A stretch of 64,000 nucleotides of DNA from Paenibacillus albus (GTDB lineage Bacteria; Bacillota; Bacilli; Paenibacillales; Paenibacillaceae): contig NZ_CP034437.1 in NCBI RefSeq assembly GCF_003952225.1, forward strand, positions 5,876,001 through 5,940,000. The letters run 5' to 3'. Positions 1 to 8,676 of the stretch are shown one piece after another (positions within the stretch are counted from its first letter, which is position 1; every line of letters begins with the position of its first letter). A model generated the notes under the pieces. The model worked only from the letters and a program-made list of their open reading frames with translations, was not told the DNA's origin and made no database searches. The position numbers were made by a program, and so were the translations under genes.

Positions 1-971
1 TTCGCACTGAAATCGCCAGACTGCATGGTTAAGGAGTCTGGATCAAGTAGGCCCATTTTTCTTGCTTTATAATAGAAGGAAACGGTTTTCCATAGCGGTG
101 AATCTGCATTTGTGTAGTTATTTACAATTTCATTGGTATCCGATGTTTGAACGTATCCGTTGTTGCCCCAATCTGCATATCCATAGAGGATTGCCATTGG
201 CATGTAGTAGCTCCACAAACCCCAGTCGTTCCACGCTGCAACGCCGTAAGTTTTGTTGCCTTCGGGCGTCTTCGGATGCTTGTCTTGCATTTGCTTCAAT
301 ACATTCAACAAATCATCTTCGCTGTTGATTGCCGGGTAGCCGAGCTCCTTGTAGTAGTCCCAGCGCGTTACAACGCCAAGGCTAGCTTCGAAGCCCATCA
401 TGTCCGGACCGGAGTTAACCGGCAGGAAGTACAGCTTGTTTGAGCCATTGCTGCGGAATTTGCGCATGAAGTCAACCACTTGAGGCGTGTTTTTCGTAAT
501 CTCTTGGCCCTTCTCAGCAAGCATGTCATCCATCGGAATGACTTGGCCGCCTTCAATAACGCGTGCCTGGTCTTCAGGCTTCAGCATAATGATGTCTGGC
601 AGATCGCCCGAAGCGAGCAATACTTTGATTTTCTCGTCTTCTGCTACAACCCAGTCCACCTTGATATTCAGTTTCTTCTCAATTTCTTTGCCTACCTCGG
701 TGTCCGAGAACGGCACCGCAGGTTGTTGATTAACCAGCATCGTCAGCGTGACCGGTTCTTCTTTCGGAGCTGTATCCTTCTGCGTGTTAGCTGCCGCGTT
801 ATCCCCCGTCGAATTATTCGTAGCCGGCTGGTTCGCATTCGCAGTGCCGTTATTGCTTGCACTGCTGCCGTTGTTCCCATTGTTCGAACCTCCGCAAGCG
901 GCTGTCGACATCAGAAGCAACGAAGCAAGTGTGATCGCCAAAGTACCCCTTAATACCTTTTTACTTCTCAC
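1..971 (-). CDS. Extracellular solute-binding lipoprotein, LplA type (3' end outside window)
   Basis: Substrate-binding lipoprotein of a CUT1 ABC importer, tethered outside the membrane. The start is a GTG at 969-971, seven bases after AGGAGG. A signal peptide ends in a lipobox (STAAC, Cys26), followed by a Ser/Asn/Thr/Gly-rich linker typical of Gram-positive lipoproteins. A binding-protein domain follows with the pattern of the LplA/family-1 group (DLPDIIMLKPED, WDYYKELGYP, YGVAAWNDWGLW). About 323 codons are present; LplA-type proteins usually have 500 or more, so the gene continues past base 1. It is third after two permease genes, the LplB-LplC-LplA order of Bacillus. The ligand cannot be read from sequence; an oligosaccharide is inferred. 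Confidence 0.88.
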   Translation of the reverse strand, partial: MRSKKVLRGTLAITLASLLLMSTAACGGSNNGNNGSSASNNGTANANQPATNNSTGDNAAANTQKDTAPKEEPVTLTMLVNQQPAVPFSDTEVGKEIEKKLNIKVDWVVAEDEKIKVLLASGDLPDIIMLKPEDQARVIEGGQVIPMDDMLAEKGQEITKNTPQVVDFMRKFRSNGSNKLYFLPVNSGPDMMGFEASLGVVTRWDYYKELGYPAINSEDDLLNVLKQMQDKHPKTPEGNKTYGVAAWNDWGLWSYYMPMAILYGYADWGNNGYVQTSDTNEIVNNYTNADSPLWKTVSFYYKARKMGLLDPDSLTMQSGDFSA

Positions 972-1043
972 TCTGCTTCCTCCTAGATCCATATTGATTA
1001 TCAGCACGAGAACGTACTGTGTAATCCAGTCTCCTTACCTCCA

Positions 1044-1952
1044 CTACCCTTTGATGGCCCCCATCATAATGCCTTTGACAAAATACCGCTGCATAAACGG
1101 ATATACACAAAGTATCGGCAGCGTAACAACCATCGTAATGGTCATCCGGACAGTCTGCGGCGTCATAAACTGCTGAGCAGCTCCGCCTCTATTAATCTCC
1201 ATCCCGGATTGCCTTGCAAGTGTTGAAGCTTGTGTTACATATCTGTACAGCTCATACTGCAGTGTTTGCAGATGTTTATCGCTGACGAGAATATAGTTAT
1301 CGAACCAGTTGTTCCATTGATCAACAGCAGTGAAAACTGCGATCGTTGCCAGAATGGAAGTGGAAATCGGAATGATAATCTTCGCGTAGATTGTAAAATA
1401 GCCTGCGCCGTCGATCTTCGCCGATTCTTCGAGCGACTTCGGCAGCTGCTCGATATAGGTTTTGATGAGGATAATGTAGAATACATTGATCGCACCTGGC
1501 ACGACATAGAGCAGGAAGCTATCATTGAAGTGGAGCTGCTTCATCAGCAGATACCACGGAATCAGGCCTGCGTTGAAGTAGAGCGTAATGACCAGAAAGC
1601 GGTAAAAGAATTTGCGCATCGGAAATTGCTGCACCGTCATCAAGTAAGCAAAGAGCGAGCATAAGAAGGTTGTCAGCAAAGTCCCAATTACCGTTCGAGC
1701 GACGGAAATGAACGTTGCATTCAGAATTCCGTCAAACTGGAATACCTTCGTGTACGAGATCAGCGTGAAGCTCTTCGGCAGGAGCGTAACGCCTGTCATC
1801 GCTTCTTGTGAGTCACTGATGGAATAGATGAAAATGTAGTAGAACGGATAAATACAGAGCAGCGAGAATAGGGTCAATATTCCATAGTTCGCGATCTTAA
1901 ATAACAGATCGGGCAATCGGGAGGACCTCATCTCCACGTTAGACTGTTTCAT
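1044..1952 (-). CDS. ABC sugar transporter permease, LplC/YtcP type (CUT1)
   Basis: Inner-membrane permease, 302 aa, of the CUT1 (MalG-like) family. It begins MKQSNVEMR with AGGAGG six bases before the ATG. Six hydrophobic segments are visible, the first near residues 22-42. The EAA loop that contacts the ATPase reads EESAKIDGAGYFTIYAKIIIP, starting near residue 185. It ends in the usual KGIMMGAIKG tail of the LplC group. It lies 22 bases downstream of the LplB-type permease and 72 bases before the binding-protein gene, so one operon is likely. No ATPase gene is present; these systems usually share a common MsmX-type ATPase encoded elsewhere (known for the family). Confidence 0.9.
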   Translation of the reverse strand: MKQSNVEMRSSRLPDLLFKIANYGILTLFSLLCIYPFYYIFIYSISDSQEAMTGVTLLPKSFTLISYTKVFQFDGILNATFISVARTVIGTLLTTFLCSLFAYLMTVQQFPMRKFFYRFLVITLYFNAGLIPWYLLMKQLHFNDSFLLYVVPGAINVFYIILIKTYIEQLPKSLEESAKIDGAGYFTIYAKIIIPISTSILATIAVFTAVDQWNNWFDNYILVSDKHLQTLQYELYRYVTQASTLARQSGMEINRGGAAQQFMTPQTVRMTITMVVTLPILCVYPFMQRYFVKGIMMGAIKG

Positions 1953-1974
1953 AGATTTCCTCCTTGAATCCCGG

Positions 1975-2886
1975 CTAGACGATGCCGTAGCCTCTCACTC
2001 GTTTCGCCAAGCCGTTGACACCGAAGAGCAGCAGAATACCGATAAGCGTCTTGGACATGCCAAGTGCTGTCGAATACGAATAATCCGTATTCAGAATACC
2101 CGTCCGGTATAGATAAAGATCAAGCACGGTAATTTTGTCTGCGACGAGCCCGTTGTAGAAGACGAGATATTGTTCCATCCCTACCGAGAGCAAGTTGGAC
2201 ATCCCTAGAATGAGCAGTACGATGAAGGTCGGCATGACACCCGGAACGGTTATGTGCCAGATGCGGCGGAACCTTGCGGCTCCATCGACTTGAGCAGCGT
2301 CATAGAGCTCTTGATCGATACCGATGATCGCTGCGAGATATATGATCGTCCCCCAGCCGAGCGACTTCCAGATGCCTAGTGCTGTTTGGAAGTACCAAAC
2401 GGTATCGCCGTTGCCAAGCAAGTTCGTCGGTTCATCGATAAGATGCAAATTCATAAGGAAGGTGTTCAGCAGACCGTCGTTCGAGAAGACGCAGAATGCA
2501 AGCGCGAAGACGATAACCCAGCTGACGAAATGCGGAAGTGTGATAAGCGTCTGTACAATTCGCTTGAACCTGACGCTCGCCGCTTCCGATAGCAGAATCG
2601 CGAACACGACCGGCAAAGGACTCATTAATAAATTCAAGAAGTAGAAGGCCAGCGTGTTCTTGAGTGCATTTACCAGATCGTCCCCGCTCGTTACAATCAG
2701 TTCAAAAAACTTGAGTCCGACGAACGGCGTCTTGGAGAACGGGATGCCTGGCTTGTAATCGAAGAAGGCAAGAATCCAGCCTGCAAGCGGGATGTACTGG
2801 AATATGAGCACCATGAGCACAATCGGCAAGCCTAGCAGAAACAGCTGCATGCGATCGGATATAACAATCTTCTTCAACGTGTTCAT
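1975..2886 (-). CDS. ABC sugar transporter permease, LplB/YteP type (CUT1)
   Basis: Permease of 303 aa and partner of the LplC-type protein, forming the heterodimeric channel. The MalF-like half shows six predicted membrane segments and the EAA loop (YDAAQVDGAARFRRIWHITVP). The ATG at 2886 sits only two bases after AAGGAG. A TTG three codons in, 11 bases after the same site, is an alternative start (end 2877). It is the first gene of the transporter operon, preceded by about 590 bases holding a hairpin array and the terminator of the upstream kinase gene. Regulation by the YesM/YesN pair encoded just upstream is inferred from position. Confidence 0.9.
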   Translation of the reverse strand: MNTLKKIVISDRMQLFLLGLPIVLMVLIFQYIPLAGWILAFFDYKPGIPFSKTPFVGLKFFELIVTSGDDLVNALKNTLAFYFLNLLMSPLPVVFAILLSEAASVRFKRIVQTLITLPHFVSWVIVFALAFCVFSNDGLLNTFLMNLHLIDEPTNLLGNGDTVWYFQTALGIWKSLGWGTIIYLAAIIGIDQELYDAAQVDGAARFRRIWHITVPGVMPTFIVLLILGMSNLLSVGMEQYLVFYNGLVADKITVLDLYLYRTGILNTDYSYSTALGMSKTLIGILLLFGVNGLAKRVRGYGIV

Positions 2887-3142
2887 GTCTCCTTACTTGT
2901 AAGATTACCTTTACTATACAGGGGATATTTAATCGCCTAAATAGACGATTTTACTCTTTTATAGCAATCTTTCATTCACTTCAAGGAGTGCGTCCACGCC
3001 ATTGCACATTTTTACGAAATTGTTGCACAATCTCTAGGAGCGGCCGAAATTCCTTACTCTCAAAGCAAAAACGAGTTCGCTCGGATGGCGAAAGCCGGAA
3101 AATCCTGCCCACAGCAGGGGGGTGATGGGGCAGCCTGCGACT

Positions 3143-3328
3143 GAGAGAGGGTTTTCCCTCTCTCAAGGGCGAGTACGTCTGGTTTGGCCTCCTAAGAGAG
3201 GCTTTTCCCGCTCTTGATGGGCAATATCAAGTAGATACGCCGCGTTCGCACCTCCGAGAGAGGCTTTTTCCGCTCTCAAGGGCGAAAACAGCTGGTTCGA
3301 CCTCCTGAGAGAGGCTTTTCCCTCTCTC
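3143..3328. repeat. Array of four GAGAG-type hairpins
   Basis: Four inverted repeats lie at 3143-3164, 3194-3215, 3256-3277 and 3307-3328, spaced 51-62 bases. The first is a perfect 9-bp stem (GAGAGAGGG-TTTT-CCCTCTCTC). The others vary in the stem: AAGAGAGG/CCGCTCTT and GAGAGAGG/CCGCTCTC have one mismatch each, and GAGAGAGG/CCCTCTCTC is paired. The spacers are related too (AAGGGCGA...TGGTT.G.CCTCCT). The rest of 2887-3476 holds no gene that I can support. The same hairpin family recurs at 48478-48885. The function is unknown. Confidence 0.85.
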
Positions 3329-3393
3329 ACTTCGCCATATGAGAAGCCATTACGCAGAGCACATACGTGCTTGCCGCAGCCCGCACACCTCAA

Positions 3394-3436
3394 TAAAAAA
3401 AAGCAGCGATCGCTCCTTACGAGCGGTCGCTGCTTT
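3394..3436 (-). terminator. Rho-independent terminator after the YesM gene
   Basis: Read on the minus strand, AGCAGCGACCGCTC pairs with GAGCGATCGCTGCT around a five-base loop and is followed by eight T. It lies about 40 bases after the kinase stop codon and separates the regulator operon from the transporter operon. Confidence 0.88.
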
Positions 3437-3476
3437 TACCTTGTTCTTGATCTTATTCTCGATCTTGATCATGAAT

Positions 3477-5306
3477 TTAATCCTGTTTAATCGAGATTTG
3501 AGGCAGCTTGATTACGATCTCCGTGCCTTCGTTCTCCACGCTTTCTATGGCAATCCCATACTTCTCGCCGAAATTAAGCTGGATTCTGCGGTTCACATTG
3601 CGAAGTCCGATGCCCTTCTTCTGCTCCCGATCCCACTTCGTTAACGGTTCATTCAAGCTGCTCCGTATACTCGCCAGCCTGTCAGATGCGATCCCCATTC
3701 CGTTATCGTGAATATGAACAAGCCGATCCTCGCCTGCTTCTTCCAGCCGTATAGCAATCTCAATCTGATTGCTGCTTCTGCCCACTCCGTGCACGACACA
3801 ATTTTCAATGACTGGTTGAAGAATAAATTTGATAATGCGCTCGTCCATCAGCCGCTCTGGAATGTCGATCGTGTAGCTGATTTTATTGTTGAAGCGCCAG
3901 TTCATGATCTTGATATAGTTCTCGAGATAATCCATCTCTTCCCGTACCGTGCCAAAAGGCTCTTTCGTGCTGTAAAGCGGATGCAGAATGTTGCCGAGCG
4001 CGACGACACTATCGACAATATTATCCGACTTGTTTATCATCGCCATCCACTTGATCATATTGAGCGTGTTGTACAGGAAGTGCGGATTGATCTGATTCTG
4101 CAGCGCTTCGATTTCGAGCTCCTTCTTCTCGCGCTCGGCCTCGGTATTCTGCGTCACCAGCTCCTGGATGTTCAGCGACATCTCGTTAAACCGCGTCACG
4201 ACAAGACCCAGCTCATTGCGCGGCACATGCTTAATCGTGATGCCGAGATTCCCTTTGCCGATATCCTTCATCTTCCTCGCCAGCGCGCTTAGCGGGTTCG
4301 TAATTCTGCGCATGGAGAATAGGGAAACGATCGCAATCAGAATAAGGCTGCTTACAAAAATGAATATGACAATCTTCTGCAGCACCAGCACATCGCTCTG
4401 CAGCAGCTTGTTCGGAAACTCACGAATGACGTACCAGCCGTTGTCCTGCAGCCTGTAGTACACCACCCGCTTCTTCGTATTACCTTCCGTAACGGTATAG
4501 CTGCTGAAATCAACCCCCGCCTTCGGTGTAAAGGCGGCCTTCTTGCCAAGATCGTCCGTCCGCGTACTCGAGATAATGCTGCCACTGGTATCGATAACGT
4601 ACATGTAGTCATCCGGAGAGCTGATAAACTTCGAGTACGTGGAGCGCAGCTCTCGCTCGTCAATGTTGAACACGATGACCGCGGACAGCTTTGCCTCGAG
4701 AAGCGTTCTTGCTCCCATGACGAAGCTGACGACGTAGCCCTTGTTTTTGTCGTCATTCCGATCGTAGAACCAATTCTCCGTAATGCCTCCATACCAGACG
4801 GCCTTCGGATACGCAGCCAGCGCCTTGGCGTACAGCCCATCGCTGTAGAACGGATGCGACTGGCCCTGCCGATTCACGATGCTTCTTGTTTTGCTGCTGC
4901 CAATCATGAAGTTCTTCGAGAACAGATAGATGGAGTTGAGGCTATCGTTGTAGCTGCTCGTGAAATCGCTGATTTTTTTTAATACATTTTGCTGCTGTTC
5001 GATTGACTCATAGGTTGTTTCGATATTAGAAGTCTTGAGCAGCTCTTGCACGCCTGAGTCCACCAGAAAGACCCGGTACAGCTTCTCCACTTCGCTCTGA
5101 AGACTCTGGATATTGTACTCGGACTGCCGGAACTGCTCGTAGATGTATTTCTCGCTTTGCTTCTGGATCATGTGGGTCGAATAATTGTAGATCAGGTAAG
5201 AGCCGGGAATCATGACCACAATCCAGATGGCAAAATAATAAACAAGCAGCTCAAACCCCATGCTATGGATAAAGCTTCTCCACCTGCCGGCTCTGAAAGT
5301 TCTCAC
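3477..5306 (-). CDS. Sensor histidine kinase, YesM/LytS class
   Basis: Membrane sensor kinase of 609 aa that should phosphorylate the regulator encoded just upstream. A GTG start at 5306 is chosen because it overlaps the regulator stop (GTGA) and follows GGAGG by ten bases; a longer reading frame would run into the regulator. Order: TM1 about 19-41, extracytoplasmic Cache-like region about 42-310, TM2 about 311-332, HAMP about 333-385, His_kinase motif INPHFLYNTL with His409, then an HATPase with QPVIENCVVHG and DNGMGI. The output domain is the two-segment YesM kind. A carbohydrate signal is inferred from the adjacent LplBCA transporter. Confidence 0.92.
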   Translation of the reverse strand: MRTFRAGRWRSFIHSMGFELLVYYFAIWIVVMIPGSYLIYNYSTHMIQKQSEKYIYEQFRQSEYNIQSLQSEVEKLYRVFLVDSGVQELLKTSNIETTYESIEQQQNVLKKISDFTSSYNDSLNSIYLFSKNFMIGSSKTRSIVNRQGQSHPFYSDGLYAKALAAYPKAVWYGGITENWFYDRNDDKNKGYVVSFVMGARTLLEAKLSAVIVFNIDERELRSTYSKFISSPDDYMYVIDTSGSIISSTRTDDLGKKAAFTPKAGVDFSSYTVTEGNTKKRVVYYRLQDNGWYVIREFPNKLLQSDVLVLQKIVIFIFVSSLILIAIVSLFSMRRITNPLSALARKMKDIGKGNLGITIKHVPRNELGLVVTRFNEMSLNIQELVTQNTEAEREKKELEIEALQNQINPHFLYNTLNMIKWMAMINKSDNIVDSVVALGNILHPLYSTKEPFGTVREEMDYLENYIKIMNWRFNNKISYTIDIPERLMDERIIKFILQPVIENCVVHGVGRSSNQIEIAIRLEEAGEDRLVHIHDNGMGIASDRLASIRSSLNEPLTKWDREQKKGIGLRNVNRRIQLNFGEKYGIAIESVENEGTEIVIKLPQISIKQD

Positions 5307-6925
5307 TCTGCAGCATCCTCCGTCTGATCGGAGAGCCATTGCCTGCGATATTCTCCGGTTGTCATCCCCGTTACCTTTTTGAACATTTTGCAGAAATACG
5401 TATTCTCTTTGAAGCCTGTGCATTCCGCGATTTCGTACGTTTTCAGATACGTTTCAAGAAGCAGCTCCTTCGCTTTATCGATGCGAATTTCATTGAGATA
5501 ATCAACGAAATTTACGTCGATCTCCTTCTTGAACAGGCTGCTCAAGTAGCTTGGACTGAGGGCTACATGCGCGGATACCTGCTGCAAAGACAAGTCACTG
5601 CTGTAATGCTGCTCCATATAGTCGATGGCGAGCTTTACTTCCTTGCTGACGATCCGTCTTCTGAGCCCTGCCGATGCGATTCGCGATAGAAACTCATACA
5701 GATAGCGGAAGAGATCATCGAGCGTCTCGCTTTGCTTGATCGACTGAATGGCGGATAGAATGACTTGCTCGCTTCCATCCTCTTGGTACTTCATCGCCTG
5801 GACAGTCCACTGAACCAGCTGACAGAACTTCTCTACACATACCGACTTCGACGGGGCAGTCTCAGCTGCGATAGCCCGAAGTCGATCGGTATAACCAGAG
5901 ATGAAGACAAGCGGCAGCGCGGTGAGCTTCTCGCACATCCGCAGTACTTCCTCAGACTTCTCGCTTAGCAACGTTCGTCTGTCACATACGCTCATCCCGT
6001 AGATAGCTCCGGCACCGCCAAAGAACTTGTCCTCAAGCGCGCCAATCGCCTGATCATACAGCACCCGAAGCGACTGATAGCCATCCTTCACGCCACTCAT
6101 GCCGAAGGAAACCGAAGCGTTAAAATAAATCTTGAAAGGGTTTTCAATTTCTTTCAAAATCCGTTGAAGCGCTTCGTAGATTTCCCCTAGCTCCTTGTTC
6201 GGACCAAAGCTGAAGATTAACGTATACCTTGCTCCGTCATCGCCGAAAGCCTCGCCCATGCCTAAGCGGCTTAGCAGCTCATCAAGCACATTAAGCATCG
6301 TATGCTTAACCAGCTGCCCGTTCGTATCTTTGAAGAGCGATTGGATTCTGGCATAATGATCAATTTCAAGCACGCATACGAGCATTTGCTCAGGCTTGAA
6401 CTGAAAGCCGTATTGCTGGGCAATTGTCGTAAACTCCTGCGCGGAATAACCATTGTACAGAATGAAGTCCTTCATCAGCTTTTCCTTGATGACATGCCCG
6501 TTCGCTTCATGCCGAATCGGCGTCTCCGGTTTGCTGCCGTATGCATCCAGCTCCTCTTGCATATTGGCCAGCACTGCTTTTATTTGGTCGACCGTCATGG
6601 TCAGCTTCAATATATAATCGGAAACCCCGAGCGAGATGGCTTTGCGGACCAGATCGAATTCTTCCAGACAAGTCAAAATAATGATTCTCGCCTGTTTGTC
6701 TCGCTCCCGTATCCGTGCAATAAGCTCCATCCCGCCCATTCCAGGCATTCTCAAATCGGTGATGATGAGATCTGGCTTCTCTTTCTCATAGATTTCAAGC
6801 GCAGCTTCCCCATCGGCAACATCGGCGATGACCTGCATGTTGAATGCCTGCCAATCGATCGCATTCTTCAGTCCCATTCTGACAAGCATCTCATCTTCTA
6901 CAATGACAACCGAATGCAATCCCAT
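5303..6925 (-). CDS. Response regulator, YesN class (REC plus AraC-type HTH)
   Basis: Cytoplasmic transcription regulator of 540 aa. The ATG at 6925 (MGLHSVVIVED) follows GGAGGT closely; a longer reading lacks a ribosome site. The receiver domain has acidic residues ED at 10-11, Asp57 in ITDLRMPG as phosphoacceptor, and a Lys in DYILK. A long middle region of the YesN kind follows, then an AraC HTH at about 435-535 (DLSLQQVSAHVALSPSYLS; KTYEIAECTGFKENTYFCKMFK). It overlaps the kinase start by four bases, so the two are co-translated. It lies 30 bases after the unknown 201-aa gene. Likely target: the LplBCA-type transporter operon downstream. Confidence 0.92.
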   Translation of the reverse strand: MGLHSVVIVEDEMLVRMGLKNAIDWQAFNMQVIADVADGEAALEIYEKEKPDLIITDLRMPGMGGMELIARIRERDKQARIIILTCLEEFDLVRKAISLGVSDYILKLTMTVDQIKAVLANMQEELDAYGSKPETPIRHEANGHVIKEKLMKDFILYNGYSAQEFTTIAQQYGFQFKPEQMLVCVLEIDHYARIQSLFKDTNGQLVKHTMLNVLDELLSRLGMGEAFGDDGARYTLIFSFGPNKELGEIYEALQRILKEIENPFKIYFNASVSFGMSGVKDGYQSLRVLYDQAIGALEDKFFGGAGAIYGMSVCDRRTLLSEKSEEVLRMCEKLTALPLVFISGYTDRLRAIAAETAPSKSVCVEKFCQLVQWTVQAMKYQEDGSEQVILSAIQSIKQSETLDDLFRYLYEFLSRIASAGLRRRIVSKEVKLAIDYMEQHYSSDLSLQQVSAHVALSPSYLSSLFKKEIDVNFVDYLNEIRIDKAKELLLETYLKTYEIAECTGFKENTYFCKMFKKVTGMTTGEYRRQWLSDQTEDAAE

Positions 6926-6955
6926 GTCACCTCCACGATTCACGATGGCCTATAA

Positions 6956-7561
6956 TTAAGCTTCCAATACGCGCTGAGCCGCTTCACAGGTATAGTTAAA
7001 CAGCTCGATCAGTTCCAAATGCTGTACATATTCAATTGCGCCTCTGGTCTCCTCCGAGAGCGTTCCTCTCTCTTGCAGGGCAACCATACTCGTGAACGCA
7101 TTGGGATTCCAGCGAACCTGCTGCTTCATATGAAGCAAGGAGTCCCGAACCTGGCCATTCGGCAGATCGCCAAGAACGACGCTGTTCTGAATCCAGTCCG
7201 CTACCCGCGCCTGCAGCTTCTCCATCGCTGGATGAGCGCCTGCTTGGCTGAACCAGTAGTTCGCGTTCGAGTAATCGCCTTCCATGCGATGCATAATGCC
7301 GTGCCAGTATGCGCCTGTCGCGTCATCCTCAATCTCCTGCGACTGCGAATGCGACGCGTTCAAATTATCATTGAGCAGATAGAGCCCTGCCCGAAGCGCA
7401 ATAAGCGCGGCCTCGGCAGCTCTTGTTGTCAATGTGGTTTCAAGCGGCAAGTCCGCAATTTGATCATCGAGCGCAGAGTCCCACGCATGTTTCGGCGACA
7501 AAGCCGATAAAGTATGGCGTGCTTCCAAACGCCCCTTGATTAGCGCTAATGTATTCTCCAT
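6956..7561 (-). CDS. Conserved protein of unknown function (201 aa)
   Basis: Predicted soluble, mostly helical protein; I do not recognise a characterised family. The ATG at 7561 (MENTLALIKG) is chosen for GAGGGAG ten bases upstream. The most distinctive stretch is YWHGIMHRMEGDYSNANYWF near residue 105, where the Tyr-Trp-His, Arg and Asp-Tyr-Ser residues look like a conserved core. I recall similar segments in uncharacterised proteins of unrelated phyla, unverified. No signal peptide or membrane segment is visible. It lies 30 bases before the YesN gene, so it is probably the first gene of a three-gene operon. A part in carbohydrate metabolism or signalling is guesswork from position. Confidence 0.75.
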   Translation of the reverse strand: MENTLALIKGRLEARHTLSALSPKHAWDSALDDQIADLPLETTLTTRAAEAALIALRAGLYLLNDNLNASHSQSQEIEDDATGAYWHGIMHRMEGDYSNANYWFSQAGAHPAMEKLQARVADWIQNSVVLGDLPNGQVRDSLLHMKQQVRWNPNAFTSMVALQERGTLSEETRGAIEYVQHLELIELFNYTCEAAQRVLEA

Positions 7562-7676
7562 GTAACAGCCACTCCCTCTCAAGTTCAGTAACGCCAATCA
7601 TGGTATAGAATGGACTTTATTGTAATGGAAGCCCTACCAAATTTCAATACGGATGGGCAAAAGAGTCGAATCATAT

Positions 7677-7705
7677 AAAAACAGCACGGAATTACTCCGT
7701 GCTGT
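7677..7705 (-). terminator. Terminator after the PhyH-family gene
   Basis: Perfect 10-bp stem ACAGCACGGA/TCCGTGCTGT with a five-base loop, followed on the minus strand by TTTTTAT. It lies 12 bases after the stop of the dioxygenase gene. Confidence 0.85.
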
Positions 7706-7717
7706 GCTTGGATAAGT

Positions 7718-8509
7718 TCACCCGTAAGGCCCGCGCGGATGAAAGCCCATCAGCCGCTTCAGCCTTGGATTTCCCTCCACACGATCGATCACTTCCTGCG
7801 GCATCACATAGTTGATAAAAGGATAAAATCGCTGTGACACCCAACGTCTCCCGTATGTTACTTGCTGGACCTGCCGGACTCGGTCGCTTTCATTTTTAGC
7901 TCCGCGATGCCAGGTTTGGCCGTTGAAGTATAGCACATCGCCCTTGCGTGCCAGAATGGATACTGGCCCTTGGCCGTTATAGGTTGGCGTCTCCTTCGGA
8001 GAAGCTGGATGCCTGCCGCTGCGATGGCTGCCCGGCACAAGCTGTGTCGGCCCCATATCCTCCGTCACATCCGTAAGATAGTACATCGCGCTGAACATGA
8101 AGCACGGCATTGTAATGCGCGGGTCGAGCTCCGCTTCCTCCGGGATCGGGAAGAACAAATCTTCATCCACATGCCAGAAGTCAATCCCTGTGCCCGGTGT
8201 CGTATAGAGCGCGTTGTTCGAGAACATGTGGCAGTTCGCACCAAGCACGGCTTCTGCAAACTCCACGGTCGGCGACTTATTGATCAGCTGGAGGAAGGCA
8301 TCGCCTCGCTCGAACATTTTGGTTCGGAGATTGGGGCCATACCCGTCCGGTTCGGTTGTCTCGAAGATCTGCTGATGCTGCCGCTGCAGCTCATCCGCTT
8401 CCTCTTCGCTCAGCGCGTTTCGAACAAGCGTGAATCCATCTCGGTAAAACTGCTCGATATGCTGCTGTAGATTGTCTATGCTTGTCCCCTGCTTCGTTTC
8501 CTCGTTCAT
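7718..8509 (-). CDS. Phytanoyl-CoA dioxygenase (PhyH) family protein
   Basis: Non-haem Fe(II)/2-oxoglutarate oxygenase, 263 aa. The ATG at 8509 (MNEETK) follows GGGAGG by 12 bases; an upstream in-frame TTG overlaps that site and is less likely. The jelly-roll facial triad is visible: His113 and Asp115 in WHVDED, distal His201 in QTWHRGAKN, and Arg near 211 as candidate 2-oxoglutarate ligand. VPGSHRSGRH is the typical PhyH strand. It appears to be a single-gene unit with its own terminator. Family members hydroxylate varied small molecules, and the substrate here is unknown. It is one of three PhyH proteins in the window. Confidence 0.88.
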   Translation of the reverse strand: MNEETKQGTSIDNLQQHIEQFYRDGFTLVRNALSEEEADELQRQHQQIFETTEPDGYGPNLRTKMFERGDAFLQLINKSPTVEFAEAVLGANCHMFSNNALYTTPGTGIDFWHVDEDLFFPIPEEAELDPRITMPCFMFSAMYYLTDVTEDMGPTQLVPGSHRSGRHPASPKETPTYNGQGPVSILARKGDVLYFNGQTWHRGAKNESDRVRQVQQVTYGRRWVSQRFYPFINYVMPQEVIDRVEGNPRLKRLMGFHPRGPYG

Positions 8510-8618
8510 CCGTAACTTAAGCCTCCCAATCAAGATTCGCTTGGCTTGATTATTGCATGCGAACAGAACAGATCTCTATTACGTGTATGTTTAACTTAAG
8601 CAAAGCATGACCGCACGC

Positions 8619-8656
8619 AAAAAAGACGACAAAAGGTCTAACCCCTTCTGCCGTCT
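8619..8656 (-). terminator. Terminator after the aldolase-family gene
   Basis: On the minus strand AGACGGCAGAAGG pairs with CCTTTTGTCGTCT around a short loop and is followed by six T. Confidence 0.88.
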
Positions 8657-8676
8657 CTTGTAGTTATGGAATTGAA

